64,000 nt of DNA, from the NCBI GenBank assembly GCA_022605955.1, contig JAKCOZ010000014.1, positions 17,676,001-17,740,000 of the forward strand, read 5' to 3'. Origin of the DNA: Rallus limicola (taxonomy: Eukaryota; Chordata; Aves; Gruiformes; Rallidae). This document shows positions 27,401-41,456 of this stretch, piece by piece; the first letter of the stretch is position 1; the number at the start of each line of letters is the position of its first letter. The translations under genes and the position numbers were made by a program. A model generated the notes under the pieces. It was not told the DNA's origin. It did no database searches and saw only the letters and a list, made by a program, of their open reading frames with translations.

Positions 27401-29604
27401 GTAAGTTAATCATTGCTTTCTTTTGTTTTCTCCTTCCTAAAGATTCAGATTTTTGCCCATGATTCAAGGACCAGCTGGAGACCCAACAGAAGCAGGTCAA
27501 CTTGAGATGGATGAGAAGCAGTCACTTAATCAGATATCACATTCACTGACCAAAGTGCTTAGCTTCAAAATGCAGGGCTAAATTGTTTATACTCAAAGCA
27601 TACTTGCTCTGTTGCTATTAGAAATCACTTAGTGTCTTTTTGGGCCCTCCATCTGAGTGTGTAACTTAAAACTGACCAACTCTAGAAGGTGAAGCAGGTT
27701 TACTTCAAGGCATTTAAGCTGTGGACCAAAAATGATACAGACCTTAGTCTAGGAAGTGCTAGAAGCTGCACTGGAATTGGATTTAAATTACTAATATCTT
27801 AGGAAACAACAGTTTTCCAGTGCAATAAAATATTTTACTGCAGGCACTATCAGGTTTTAAAGCTGACAAACAAAGTGTTCGTTTCCTCCATTTAATTCTG
27901 ACCTTGCAGCTGCCATGGGGGCAGGAAAAATTTGAAACCAGGAGTCAGCCACCTGCGGGACCAGGGCAGGGTGGATTCCCAGAGCTGGTTTATGGTCTTA
28001 TCATTTGATCCAAGTGTAAAAAACACAGGAGAGATTGCTAGAGATCTTGTGGGTGGACACCAGGTTGTCCCCTGCTTCCCTGGGTTACATCCATAAGGTA
28101 GGGCAGCATCTTCACAGGGGTTTGGCTCTACAGAAACAAGAAGGAGACACTGAGTGGGTTGTGGGGTGTAATTGTGCTGCTCTATCTGGAGTGAAACAAT
28201 TTTGCCACCTGAGGAAATATAAAAAGGTACCAGCCAATAATATTGAGTATTAAGCCTGGTATTTACAGCTACAAGCTGTCCTGATGACAAGGCTAGATGT
28301 CTTGTGTACAGCTTCTTCCTGCTGAAGAGGACAGCACTGGTCTCTCTGAGGTGCAGCCACCTGCTCTGCCCCTCTCCCTCTACTCAGGCTTGCCCTGACA
28401 CCTCTCTGAGCCACTTTCGTATTGCTAAAGTAGCCCAAAAATATTCGCTTTGCTCTTTGGTACTTTCTGTCCACGCAGTGAGATGAATCAGCTTCCCACA
28501 GGCTCAGATAAGCATGAGACCTGGCGAGGATGAGGCTGTGGGAATACACACCTGGAGAGGGAGCAGCACCGGTCCTTTTGTCAGCTGCACATTATTGCAT
28601 TGGCTCAGCATATCTGTTAGACATGTACCCTTGGGACCATTGCTTCTGATGTTGCCAATGTGGTTAAAACAAGAAGTGTGAACAAAGCTCAAACCTAGAA
28701 GGTGGACAACCCAAATAAAGGGGAACTGAAACAGAAGCATCCATGCATACTTCTGCAGAAGATGGAGAGGAGCAAGTGGGGTATAGCATGTGCAGCATTA
28801 TGAGTGCCCCGTTGGTCAGTAAAAATAGAGGGTCAAATAAATCCAAGCGTTATGTTTTGGACCAGCATTCAGCAGGAAAGCTGATCAGGATAGAAAGCAT
28901 ACCAATAAAAAACACAGTACCATACAACACCAGCACAGGAACCAGTGTGTCAGGTGGTGTACGGCTCTGCCTGCAGCGTGCTGTATGTATGAGCTAATAA
29001 CTAATGATAGTTATTAGTAGTCGTAGTAATAATAATTTGAGCAGGCTGTTGGCAGGACTTCTAACCCACTGTTCGTTAAAAGAGTGGTGTTCAAACTGTT
29101 CTTACGGAGCATAACGCATTATGACTGCGCCTGTCCCATTTCTTGTGTTTGTCAGCTACATTTTTTAAAAGGAAAATGATCGTGTTCCAGCTCTAATACA
29201 ACTGCTTGTTTAAGTGACTTAACTACTCACAAGTCTTGATTTCAGGACCAGGTTTCTAGGCATGGCCTTCAGTAGGACTGTTCTTTTAAAAATCTGGGGA
29301 TCCTCAGCCCTATTTCAGAGGTGAAATATGTGGTAGGCAGGCAGGTCAGTGTTTATTTGGGTTTGGTTTTTTTTAATCTGCCGAGGGAATTGCTCTCATC
29401 CAAAAGTTTTGCTGTCTAAATTCAGTCATGATAAGTACTATTGCACAAGCATAGCTTATTCCTATAGGAGAGGAAAAATAACTTAGAGCAACCTAAAGCG
29501 CTGTTACCTGGGTGCACATGTATCGGTGTGGCTCCCCTCTGTGCTGCTCGCTGGAGGGGTGTGTTTTTTCCTGGCCCTCAGTCATCTGTGCATCTTCAGG
29601 TGCT

Positions 29605-29810
29605 TGTGTGGGGTGTGCGGCATGGGGTGTATGGTATGGGATGTGTGGTATGGGGTGTGCGGTATGGGGGGGTGTAGTGTGTAGTACAGAGTGTGCAGAA
29701 TGGAGTGTGCAGTACAGGGTGTGTGGTGTGCAGTACGGGGTGTGCGGTAAGGGGTGTGCGGTACGGGGGATGCGGTACAGGGTGTGCGATACTGGGTGTG
29801 CGGTGTGCGA
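29605..29810. repeat. Minisatellite, unit about 14 bases (GGTGTGCGGTATGG)
   Basis: About 14 imperfect head-to-tail units based on GGTGTGCGGTATGG occur. The strand shown is G/T-rich and contains no stop in several frames, so open frames run through it on both strands. The opposite strand would read His/Thr/Pro/Tyr-rich repeats. The variation between units suits an array that mutates by slippage. I find no coding signal beyond the lack of stops. Confidence 0.9.
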
Positions 29811-31867
29811 AGGGGACTGTCGCCACCTCCCGGGCACAGGCGCCTGCAGCTGAGGACAGAAGACCCTGCGCTGGCACTTGCTGTCGTCACTTCTGATCTA
29901 GAGAGAGATGATGCTAAAAGGCAGATGGATGGAGTACAGACATTTGGATTTCATTTCATCTTTAAGGGGTGAAAATGTTTTCTTCCAGCGGTTGTGGGTC
30001 TGGACTGAGGAAAAACTGCCCTGCTCTTGCCTTGGGATGCAGAAAGGGGGAGTTATCTTAGATATTGAGACTCAGCCCCATGCTCGTAAACACCTGAGCT
30101 GCCCTAGGAGGGAACAAGCCACAGAGAAAGTCTCTGAAGACTCCTCTCATAGGTCATTGATGTCCCAGAACTGTGGTTTGGCAGCTCTGGGCTCAGGCTG
30201 GCACCTTCAAGGCTGCTGGCCAGGCCTGCAGAGAGGACAGCAAGCCCCGAGGAGCTGCTGAGATGCTGAGATGGGGCAAGGCCCTGCAGCATGGGAGAGG
30301 CAGCCCGAGGCAGGGAAGTCACCTCCACTACCTGGAAGGAAAGGGGAAGCTGAAGAGCAGGAACCGGAAGCTGTGCATGGCTGCAGAGCCACAGGACTCC
30401 CATTAACTCATCTCCTTCCTCCTGCTAACGAGGAGTGTCCCTGAGTCAGCTCGCTGACCTCTGGACTGTTTCCAGAGGCCTTTGCGCAGTGGCCAGCATG
30501 TCTCTCCTATGTCAGGAGTGCTTGTGCCTTTGGGCCTTTCCCCATAATCCTTCCCCTGCCATGGAGACAGGGATGGGAAAGCTGCCTTCTCAGGGTGCTT
30601 CTGCACACAGCTCCTGCCACCCAAAATCTTTGGGAGGGAAGACACACCGCTGTGCTGCAGAGACACATCTGTCCCTCTCTGATGCCTGAAGCAGTAGGGC
30701 CCCATGCGCTGCCCACTGTCACACAGGCACCCATTAAATGAAAACCTGTGAGTGTTTTAACTTCCATAGCAGGGGATGTGACCTGCCATCGAGTGACCAC
30801 GGGAGCCCTTGGCTCCTCATCCCTGCTGGAAGAAGTGCCTGGGATGCCGAACTTCTCATGGAGGGAGGACCCTGATGGGGCTCCTTGCTGACCCATCCCT
30901 GCTGTGAGGATTTGCACCTAAGAGCAACATGCAGCAGAGGGTTTATTCAGCATCACTGTGCCCTGGCATTTCAGTCACACTGAGAGCTGGCTGGCAGGTC
31001 CCACCAGTGGCACAGCTCAGTGGCCGTAGTGCTAGCCCAAAGACCTGGACCACAGGAGCTTGTTTGCTGAACTAAGAGATGGGATTGAGCCTCCCTATCC
31101 TTAAAGTACATATTTTAGATGCAGAGGCTTCTTAGTCCCACTGAAACCTCTCAAAACGCTAGCCAGAGAAGTCATGTTTTGAATAGGAATGTGCAAGCCC
31201 CGTCTACTGCAAGAAGCTGGGGAAATCATTTCAACCTCTTGGTTCTTCAGTTTCATGGTAGCAATGTTGCTAGTGCCATCTGAGGGCTGCAAAAATGAAG
31301 CACTCTGTATCATCACGTTCCCAGAGAAGCAAAGTCATACTTAACACCGACATCAGTATTTTCTGCATGTCAGTTTGAGTTGGTTTTGCCGTGTCCTTCT
31401 GGCAGCCTTGAAAATTTTTTTGCACGTGCCTCTGTACATCTGTGCATGCCTGTCTTCTGTGCAGTGCAGAACAAGACACAATGCAAACTCATTTTAAAAC
31501 CCACTGTCCCAGTCCTTGGGCTCCTAGTACTTAGGTCTCTGTAATTACAGAGTGACAGGATAAAAGGCAGAAGAACAGAAACTTGCAAATCAGATGCGCA
31601 GAAGTCAATTGGTGTAGTCAGTTCTGCTGACACAGGAAAACACGAGAGGAAGCCTGAGCCTCCGAATGCCAGTGTCAGCAGAACTCAAAGAATATAGGAA
31701 GAATTGCGTTGGACCTAACCCCGATCAGCTCATGTTTCATGCACTGGGATGTGTTCTGCAATTACCTCACCTGCTTTCTCCACCACAGAACCTGTGAATG
31801 TTTGCTTCCTGGTCTGGAGTGAGAGACATCCCAAGCCCTGAGTTTAATCCCCAGGTGTGAGCTCAGA

Positions 31868-32362
31868 TCATAGAATCATAGAATCACAGAATCACAGAAT
31901 CACAGAATCATAGGGGTTGGAAGGGACCTCAAGAGATCATCGGGTCCAACTCCCCTGCCAAAGCAGCTCCTAGCTCATATTGCACAGGTAGGCATCCAGA
32001 CAGGGCTCGAATATCTCCAGAGAAGGAGACTCCACAACCCCCCTGGGCAGCCTGTCCCAGGGCTCTGTCACCCTCACTGTGTAAAAGTTTTTCCGCATGT
32101 TGGTGTGGAACTTCCTGTGCTCCAACTTGCAGCCATTGCCCCTTGTCCTGTTCCCACAGACCTCTGAAAAGGGGTTGGCCAATCCCCCTGCATTCCATAC
32201 TTAAGATATTTATAAACATTAATAAGGTCCCCCCCTTAGTCTTCTTTTCTCAAGGCTGAAGAGTCCCAGCTCACTCAGCCTTACCTCATAGGGGAGATGC
32301 TCCAGGCCCTTACTCATCTTTGTAGCCCTTCTCTGGACTCTCTCCAGGAGATCCCTGTCTTT
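31868..32362 (-). mobile_element. CR1 LINE 3' fragment, minus orientation
   Basis: The element starts at its 3' end with five tandem copies of an ATCATAGA/ATCACAGA-type octamer. It continues with taggggttggaagggacct, then atcgggtccaactcccctg, the ctgggcagcctgtccc block, and a far end near tctctccaggagatccctg. About 495 bases remain. It looks like the same subfamily as the copy at 60084-60342. No intact reverse-transcriptase frame is present. Confidence 0.92.
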
Positions 32363-34583
32363 TTTAGATGTAGCTGGAGAAGAGCCTTCTGTCTCCAGAT
32401 GTCAGCAGCTGTGGTCAATAACCAAACCCATCGCCATACCTGCATTACAGCTAAGACTGTACTACTCTAGTTGGCCACAGTAAATGAGGGAAATCAAAAG
32501 AAGTAACAGAAAAAAACCCACTATTTTGGTCACTGAGGTAAGGCTTCTGTAGAAACTTAGTTTATGGCATGATCTGCAAGCACAGGAAGAAGTAAATTAC
32601 CATCCTTCAGTCTGAATATTTCTGGACTTTTAAGGACTTGAAAGAAAAGACAGAAGACTATCAAGAAACCGTAGGGAGTTGGTAAGATCTTGTTCTGCTG
32701 CATTTGTGATGCCAGTATTGGATATGGTGTATAAACCTGCTGGTTTATATTTTAAAAATAAACAACTTTGTAAGATTAGAGAAGAGCCACGTGAGTGGTT
32801 TAACAGCTGAGAAATGCAACAGAACTCTGCTTGTGACATCAGCTAGCCCAAGAGAAGGATAAGGCCCACATATATGGGGGACATTTCTGGTAGCGCAGTG
32901 GAAGCTTTTGATGAAAAAGGCAAAAGGAGAATGGGGAAGTGGTGGTTGAAGTGGGAGGTATTTAGACAACACAGGGCATGTAAACATGTGCCCACAGTGA
33001 AAATTAAGTACTGGAACAAACTTTGTGGGAAAGGGAGGGAAATACAGTCACTTCGTGTCCTTAAATGAAGCTGGATATTTTCCTATGAGATGTGCTGTGC
33101 CTATCATACAGCTGATGGTTACATTGACAGGTGAAAGAATCCTGGTGTGCAGGTGTTGTGCAAGGTGAAAGCAGGTGATGGACATGTTTCCACCAGCCTA
33201 GAAATCTGTGAGAATCTAATTTCTCCTGTTTGTGGGATGTGTTATGTCCCATTTCATGTGCCAGGGGGAAGAACGGAGGACAGGACAGATAATGCAGGCA
33301 TAATTAGGACCAGAGGGCTGGAGCTTGTCAGCAGGTCAGCCCCTGAACATGTAGGTTGACTTTTCTCCCTCCAGACTGGCGGCAGCAGGTCAAAGGATAT
33401 GGGTGAGAAATGCTTCTGAACTCCCTAAACCACCAGTCTCCTCAAAACTGCAGAGACCTCTGATGTTTCCAAACGCATGTTGTAATCTCTGATAGAGAGG
33501 TGACAGTGCTGAAGTGTCCTTGTGGCACTTGCTATTGACTCTATCATGGAGTAGGCAAAGGGAGAAGTCAGTTTAGCTTTTCTGACTCCCAGAAGCATCC
33601 AGGTGAGTGCTTGAAAACCACAGTTAGCCCTTTTTTCTGCCCAGATGGGTTGGCCATCTCTGATACAGAGGTGATCCATGGCAGTCCTGAACAATAGCAC
33701 TGTCTTGTCCTTACAAGGACATCAGAACATTTACCAGGAAAGATAAGCTCAGTATTGCAGCTACTGTTTCTCTCTTCAGCTCTGCTCTGGTGATTAGTGC
33801 CATTCTCCCCTTCAAACCATCTCTGCCCTATCTGTATTTCATCCACTTAATATGTCCTCACTGGCCATCCCAGCTGTCTGCCTGGAAAGAGGCTTTCCTG
33901 TAATGCACATCATTCTAATCATGGGAGCAAAGAGATATCCAAGAACAATAAATCAAAGAAAAAAAAAAGTGCTGTACCCTGTAAAGCTGTTCCTGTTCCT
34001 AGTATTGTTCTGGAAGTGAGTAGTCCTATGTTAGCTACATTAATGTCACTAAAATATGCCCCAAAGAGTAGTTAGTATCAGATGGAGAGGGAATAGCCCC
34101 ATTTAAGTCCTACTGTCCTCTCCTTCCCTCCTAAATCAGGTCTCCTCTGCTTTGAATTGGGGCAGCTTAGGTAGAGAGCCCTCTGCTAAAACATATTCTA
34201 TTCTGGGAAGCTCAGGAACACATTTTCCATGGTTTTCCATTTATTCACTTGGATGTGGACTGAGGTCAGAGGCCAAGAGTGTAGTTAAGGGCAACAGCAT
34301 TATTGCTCTGTGGCAGCCGTATCTGCACGTGGCAAGGCCATTTCCTGCTGGAAGAGGCAGAGATCTCTCTATCAACTCAGGGTCACTAGCTTTCCAGCCC
34401 CTAAACCCCAAATCTGATGTGTCTCTGCCAGCAGCTATAGGGGCTCTGAAAATATTTGCAGAACAATAGAGTTGGCTTTCCTGGGGCTCTCATGTCCTCA
34501 GGCACATTTCAGGGAGCACTTGTGGCTGGAGCACCAGAAAGCTCTTGGGTCTGTTGGCTCTCACCAGCAACGGGGAGAACTAA

Positions 34584-34796
34584 ATGAAGATCTTGCTTCT
34601 CTTTCTAATCATCATGAGCCTGCAGGCTGGGCTGGGACACGGAGAGGGTAGCAGCAAAGAAGAGAGCAAAGATGCGGCCCTTTGGGAAGGTGGGCATACA
34701 TTTCCCTGGGCATGGAGTGCAGTTTTGGTGGCCCCCGTAGGCTCCTGCCTGTGGGCACCACAGCAGGAGTCACAATGGCAGCCTGTCAGCAAATAA
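34584..34796 (+). CDS. Hypothetical small secreted protein (70 codons), doubtful
   Basis: The frame starts MKILLLFLIIMSLQAGLGHG, which looks like a complete signal peptide with a cleavage site near residues 16-20. It continues with an acidic/basic stretch and a Trp-rich remainder with a single Cys, so it lacks the six-Cys pattern of avian defensins. The stop codon TAA at 34794-34796 lies inside an AATAAA at 34792-34797. The start has T at -3, a weak initiation context. I do not recognise the protein. It sits inside a TMEM108 intron on the same strand. It may be a chance frame, and it may have further exons that I cannot see. Confidence 0.2.
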   Translation: MKILLLFLIIMSLQAGLGHGEGSSKEESKDAALWEGGHTFPWAWSAVLVAPVGSCLWAPQQESQWQPVSK

Positions 34797-35934
34797 AGTT
34801 ATTTGTGATAGAAAAACTGAAGCAATATGAGTCAAAGATAATAGTGAGCTGGGTGATGACCCGCTCTTCTGAAGCATGCAGAACGGCGTGGGAGATTTTT
34901 CCATTAGTTTCAGAAGATTTATAGCACAAGCTCACCTTTCCCTTTGAATGAGACGTAATCTGCCTGAACTCAAACCCATTAGTTTGGGTTTTTTCTTAGC
35001 ACCTTATTCTTTTATTTTAAACAGAGCTCTAGCCTTGCACTTTTGTATTGCCATTTTACGTGAGTAGCAGGGATAAGAAATTAGAGCCGTGGCATGCAGG
35101 TAGCTGGGATGTTTTGTCAAAACACACAAAGCAGCTTTCACCTCTCCATGGTCTCTTCTTTCCCCAGGGCTATAACTCTAATAAATAATTTTGGCTGTAG
35201 CTGAGAAAATAATATCTTTTTCTGCTTCGTGAATATTTTCCTCTCTTCTTTTCTACCGTGAGGGGGTTAGGAATAATGGAGTGAATTTATGGCAGGGCCT
35301 TCCCTATTTCACGGGTACAAATCAAAGGAAGTACGTGTCCAGCTACCTGTCTGCCTGTATAAATCAGTTAGATGACCGCTCAGTTAATTCAGCAGGTGTA
35401 GGATAAGCACACAGAGCTTCTGCCTTTCTCCTCTGAACGAACCCATTTGCACCCCTCAGCTCCTGCCTGAGCAAGGGCTAGTGGGAGCAGTAAGTTCATT
35501 GCAGCAGCTTTGCCTGGCTTTTGTGCTCTGTCTGAACTGGACACCAGAACAGAAAGCAGTTCCTGAAAATAACGCTCAGCCAGCTCCCTGGAGGAACTTT
35601 GTCTTGGTGTCTCCATGGTTAGAGGTGCCCATAGTCTGTAAATCCCAGCTTAGGTATTAGAATGCCACCAGTTACACCACCAAAGTGTTTCATTAGCCAG
35701 GCAGCCATGTCTCAAAGATCATAAATTCACATCAAAAACAAAGTAAAAACTGCATATTCTGCCTCACCTGCCTGGCCCAGGTTCAGACTTAACGGTGTGG
35801 AGTTTGTTGGGAGAGACCTAGGTCTCACTGAGAGAGAACAAGTCGTGTAAATGAAGGGCACTGGCCCACTCCTTAAATAACATAAAAACCAAATCCGTGG
35901 TACTGATGAGTCCTTACTGAAAGCAAGTAACTGA

Positions 35935-37651
<1,717 letters not shown>

Positions 37652-37880
37652 CCCCGCAGCTGCCCGCTTGTTGCCGTTCGATCTCTACCGTCTCCAAATT
37701 ATAAATAAATATATATATATATATTATAAATAGAACCTTTGTGTAACCCTGACTTACAAGAAATGTTTTCAGCTTTTCTTTTCTCCCTCCAAATTGTCAG
37801 CCCCTTTTTTATAAGTGTGGTAAAACTTTACAGAACAAACTGTGGCTTTATAAAATAAAGGTATTTCTAAGCAAAACACC
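37652..37880 (+). promoter_or_regulatory. TMEM108: TMEM108 3' UTR with two poly(A) signals
   Basis: AATAAA hexamers occur at 37704-37709, next to a (TA)n run, and at 37854-37859. The second is followed within 30 bases by sequence where cleavage could occur, then by TG-containing sequence. The 3' end is therefore placed near 37725 or 37880. Transcript ends would decide. Confidence 0.7.
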
Positions 37881-40800
37881 TGCCAGGTGGACTGAGTTCT
37901 TCACTGTCATTTACAATCTGCTGCTAAACACACTTGCTCTGGAAGAATGTTGGGTAAGGCTGGGTTTGGTGTGGGCAGCATGTGCTGCGTTACATCATCC
38001 TGCATCCAATCTGACATCACTAAGCCTGACCATGAGCATTCCTGCTCAGTGACCACCCCTCCTCCTACTGTAGAAAAAATGTGTCCACTCCTTTCTTTTA
38101 GACTGCCAAGCTATGATAGAGCTCAGACAGGAGCAGCTTGGTTGCTCCGTATGCCTCATGTGCCAGTCTTGTATCCTTTGCATGACTCCAGCACTGCCTG
38201 AGCACTGACTGGGATGAGCCCCTCAGAGTCCCCCTCCCAGTAGAAACCAGCCAGGGTCTGACAGTTCAGCAGGGAGAGAGCAGGGGAGCTGGGCTTCAGT
38301 GGGATGATAAACAAACCTGCTGCACCCATGGGACACACAAGACATGGGCAAACCCATTGGGGTAGTAATGTTGCCCCATTATTTTCATGCGTTACCTTCT
38401 TCATAGAATCAGAATCATCAAGGCTGGAAAAGACCTTCAAGATCATCAAGTCCAACTGACTTAAACAGGAAATCCAAGCTCCCATTTGAGCTCCAAAACT
38501 ATTTTACATAAGCAAGGATGAGAATTACTTTTTTTCCTGCATAGATGTTCTAAACACTTGACATGTTGGACTCACAGCTGCTCTGCTCCGACCCAATGAG
38601 TCCTGAATTATTTCCTGCAGAGCAGACAGCCTCAAAAGAAGGCATGTAGAGTGTCCCCATCAAAGGAATAGAAACCTCCTTTGTATTTATTAGAAATCTT
38701 GAAATCTGGTGACTAGGGACTCCCACCAACTGAGTGCTGTGACATTGAACATATATCCTACTTCCCCACTGTTTTATTTATCTTCTGTGCTTAGACTGCT
38801 AGTAGTGCCATTGAACCAAGTTTCCCCACACCCCCTTCTTCCTCTCCAAGACTCTCCTTTCCCCCTTAGAAACAAACAAGCAGTGTTTCAGAGCATTTCA
38901 GCCCTACTCAGTTAAGCGCTAGATTCCAGGTTGTAACAGTGTTAGGGGAATAGTAAGGGTGAACGAAGCTTGAATGATGGATTAAAAATAGGTTGCTACA
39001 AGGAGAGACCAACATGGGACACAGAATGACTTTACCTAAATCGGTGCTTTCTCTTTGAGTAACCCAGAACTGTTACCGTGGGACCAATTTTCAGTTTGGC
39101 TTCTCAAACTGCCTTTTTTGTATCGTTCAGCAAGTGAAATGGCCTCCATCCCTTGAGGGCTTGTCTGTCCTCTCCCCACCTCTGGCCATCAGTCCTTGTT
39201 GGTTGTTTCCTACCTACGCTCATCAGGAGCAGGCTGTGGGTCAGCAGGGAGTTCAGCCCCAGCTCCAGCTGGCGGCTCCATGCCCCTGGCTGCTCAGGTT
39301 TATCTCTTGAATGCATAAAAGGGAAGCTCAGGAAGGACAGAGTTAGCGTAGGATCATTAACCATGTGCCTTGTTCAAGGTGAGCCATGGCTGGTACCAGA
39401 AAAAGGAAGTCTAGCAGTGGCACATCTGGTCCAGCTGCTTCCACCTGCCAGCAGTGTCCCCGTGGCTGCAGTTACAGCAACCTGATGACTTTACTAAATG
39501 ATGGCGGGAGTCAGACAAAATTGTGGTTCCCCCTGGGATGGGGTGGACACAGAGGCACTGTCACCCCTCCTTTCTCCCTGTCCCACATGTGCACTTCTAC
39601 TGGGACAAGGCATAAATCAGAATGTGGGCCACAGGTTTCCAAAAAAAAAAAAAATCAGAAAATTGTAATGTTACAGGAACTCTTCTAGATATATGATTTT
39701 CTGCTCAGAATTAGCATGATGCACCTTATGAGGCAAATAGGGCAGGCAGGAAGACATGATTGCCTATGTACACAGATGGGCACTTTGGGGATACATCTTT
39801 TTGCCCAGGGATAAACACTACGCAACAAGATACCTGCAATCCCCATGATCAAATACTAACCAGCCTCCTGGGAACCATCAGTTGGTTATAGAGGAAAAAC
39901 TTCTTGAGGGTCTTGCCAAGAGCAAAAGCAATACCGTGAAGACCTTCGTCTTGTGTTTTCAACATGGAGGTGGAAAGAAAGAGCGAGGTTACAGAGAACT
40001 AAATTCAGTTCTTTGCAAGGAAGTCCCTATTTTTACATTTGCTTTCTGTATGTGGTTTTGCAATTCAATGAAAATGCTGGAAAAGAAACACTGGACGACT
40101 CCTCTCAATTAGCCAGCACAGTTTGCTTGGTAATCTAAATGCAGAATGCCTAGAAACTAGCCACAAATATTTGCAAAGCTGAGAGATGCTGCGCAATTCG
40201 CAGGCTTCCCACACCTGTGAGGTGGTGGCCTGACTGTAGGCAGTCTCACAGTTCTCAAAGTTAAAAAACTCCAGCGAAACAAACTCCAGCTGTGAACCCA
40301 AACCCAGCGAGCCAGGATTAGGTGCCCGTGGAAGACAGGGATTTCTCATTGTATTCCACCTCACCAAAGACTCACGACCAACAGCCCTGTGCAAACCTAC
40401 ATTAGGACAATGCCCAACATCAGCACATTGCAGGCATGCCTGCAAAGATGCGTACACGGTAATCCTGCTCTGGAACAAGTCTGGCATCTCAGCGGTGTAG
40501 CATCCCTGTGTGTGGGTATAGAAAAACTATACCTAACATGGTACAGCGACATAGCCCACTGTACCATGAGCTCGTCCTACTTACAAACCTCTAAACAACC
40601 TACCTGATTACTAGTTACTAAAGATCAGTGACAACAAAAGGAGGGGAAAACTCCCTGATCCCCTCAATAGGTCTCAGGGGTTGTTTTACCTTTCTCTTTT
40701 GGTTCACAGTTGCCCCACTGGGTTGCCACGTTATGCACGTGAAACAGGCCCTTGTTGAACAGACCAGGAACAATAGACAATGTGACATTAAACCTACTGA

Positions 40801-41190
40801 GCAGGAGTAGATGTGAGGGTGCTTGTCCCTAGTTAAAACTCTGCTGGGTCTGAGGCAACATGCCTTGGTCAATGGTGAAGCCAAAGCACAGAGAAATCCA
40901 GGAGCTGCAGTGGGGCCGAGGGAGCATTCAAGGCCCTGCAGCCTGGGCCGGCTCTGGTCGGCCATGGTCCTGCCAGCTCCTCAAAACTTTGGGTTCTGCT
41001 GACATCAGGTAATGTCTCCCTGCAGGAGACTCTGTCTGGCATAAGCATGAGGTGCGAGCAGCCAATGCATGTGAGTATTTGTCTAGATACCTGCAGGTAC
41101 GAGGGTAGGAAATCATCTGGGTGTTGGTGTAGACACCACCACTGGTATTTTAACACGTACGTTGTACTGAATCCCCGTCCTGCTGTCCCT
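37881..41190. other. Intergenic DNA between TMEM108 and BFSP2
   Basis: About 3.3 kb separates the TMEM108 poly(A) region from the BFSP2 promoter region. It contains one CR1 3' stub at 38401-38459. No exon or RNA gene was recognised, and open frames are short and patternless. Confidence 0.7.
38401..38459 (-). mobile_element. CR1 3' stub, minus orientation
   Basis: Tcatagaatcagaatcatc is followed by a diverged ggctggaaaagaccttc and atcatcaagtccaac. Only the last 60 bases of the element remain. Confidence 0.8.
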
Positions 41191-41456
41191 GTAAACACCA
41201 TTGTGCTTTTCATCTGCCACATTTGCAGCAGCAGCAGGAGGGAGATTTCCCCTGAAATGGGATTGCTGACCCAGCGGCCGCCCGGACAATGTGACGGGCT
41301 CTCCCGGGCAGCACAAAGCTCCCCTTCCAGAAAGCTGTCGCACAAAGCCGAAACCCCGTGCGAGCCCCAACCTGCTGGGCTCGGCACATCCCTCCCGCCA
41401 GTGCGGGGCAAGGCAGCCGGGCTGAGCGGCAGCGCTCGGCAGGCTGGAGCGGCAGC
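41191..41456 (+). promoter_or_regulatory. BFSP2: BFSP2 proximal promoter / 5' UTR with MARE-like and SOX-like sites
   Basis: The 265 bases before the start codon become GC-rich towards the ATG. TGCTGACCCAGCG at 41264-41276 matches the MAF response element TGCTGA(C/G)TCAGCA at 11 of 13 positions, including the full TGCTGAC half. SOX-type cores are present as ACAATG at 41286-41291 and as its complement CATTGT at 41199-41204. MAF, SOX and PAX6 factors are known drivers of lens crystallin genes. No TATA box was seen, and the transcription start is unknown. Function is inferred from motif matches only. Confidence 0.5.

Noticed and set aside
26293..27500. Several open frames of 70-150 codons on the minus strand and in a second + frame
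   Set aside because: They are shadows of the GC-rich, stop-poor TMEM108 exon and have no homology of their own.
29605..29810. CRISPR-like array
   Set aside because: The repeat is a direct 14-base minisatellite without unique spacers, in a vertebrate intron.
41358..41456. Possible longer BFSP2 N-terminus
   Set aside because: The frame starts with GTG, not ATG. The next in-frame ATG upstream (41289) is followed at once by TGA, so translation is expected to start at 41457.
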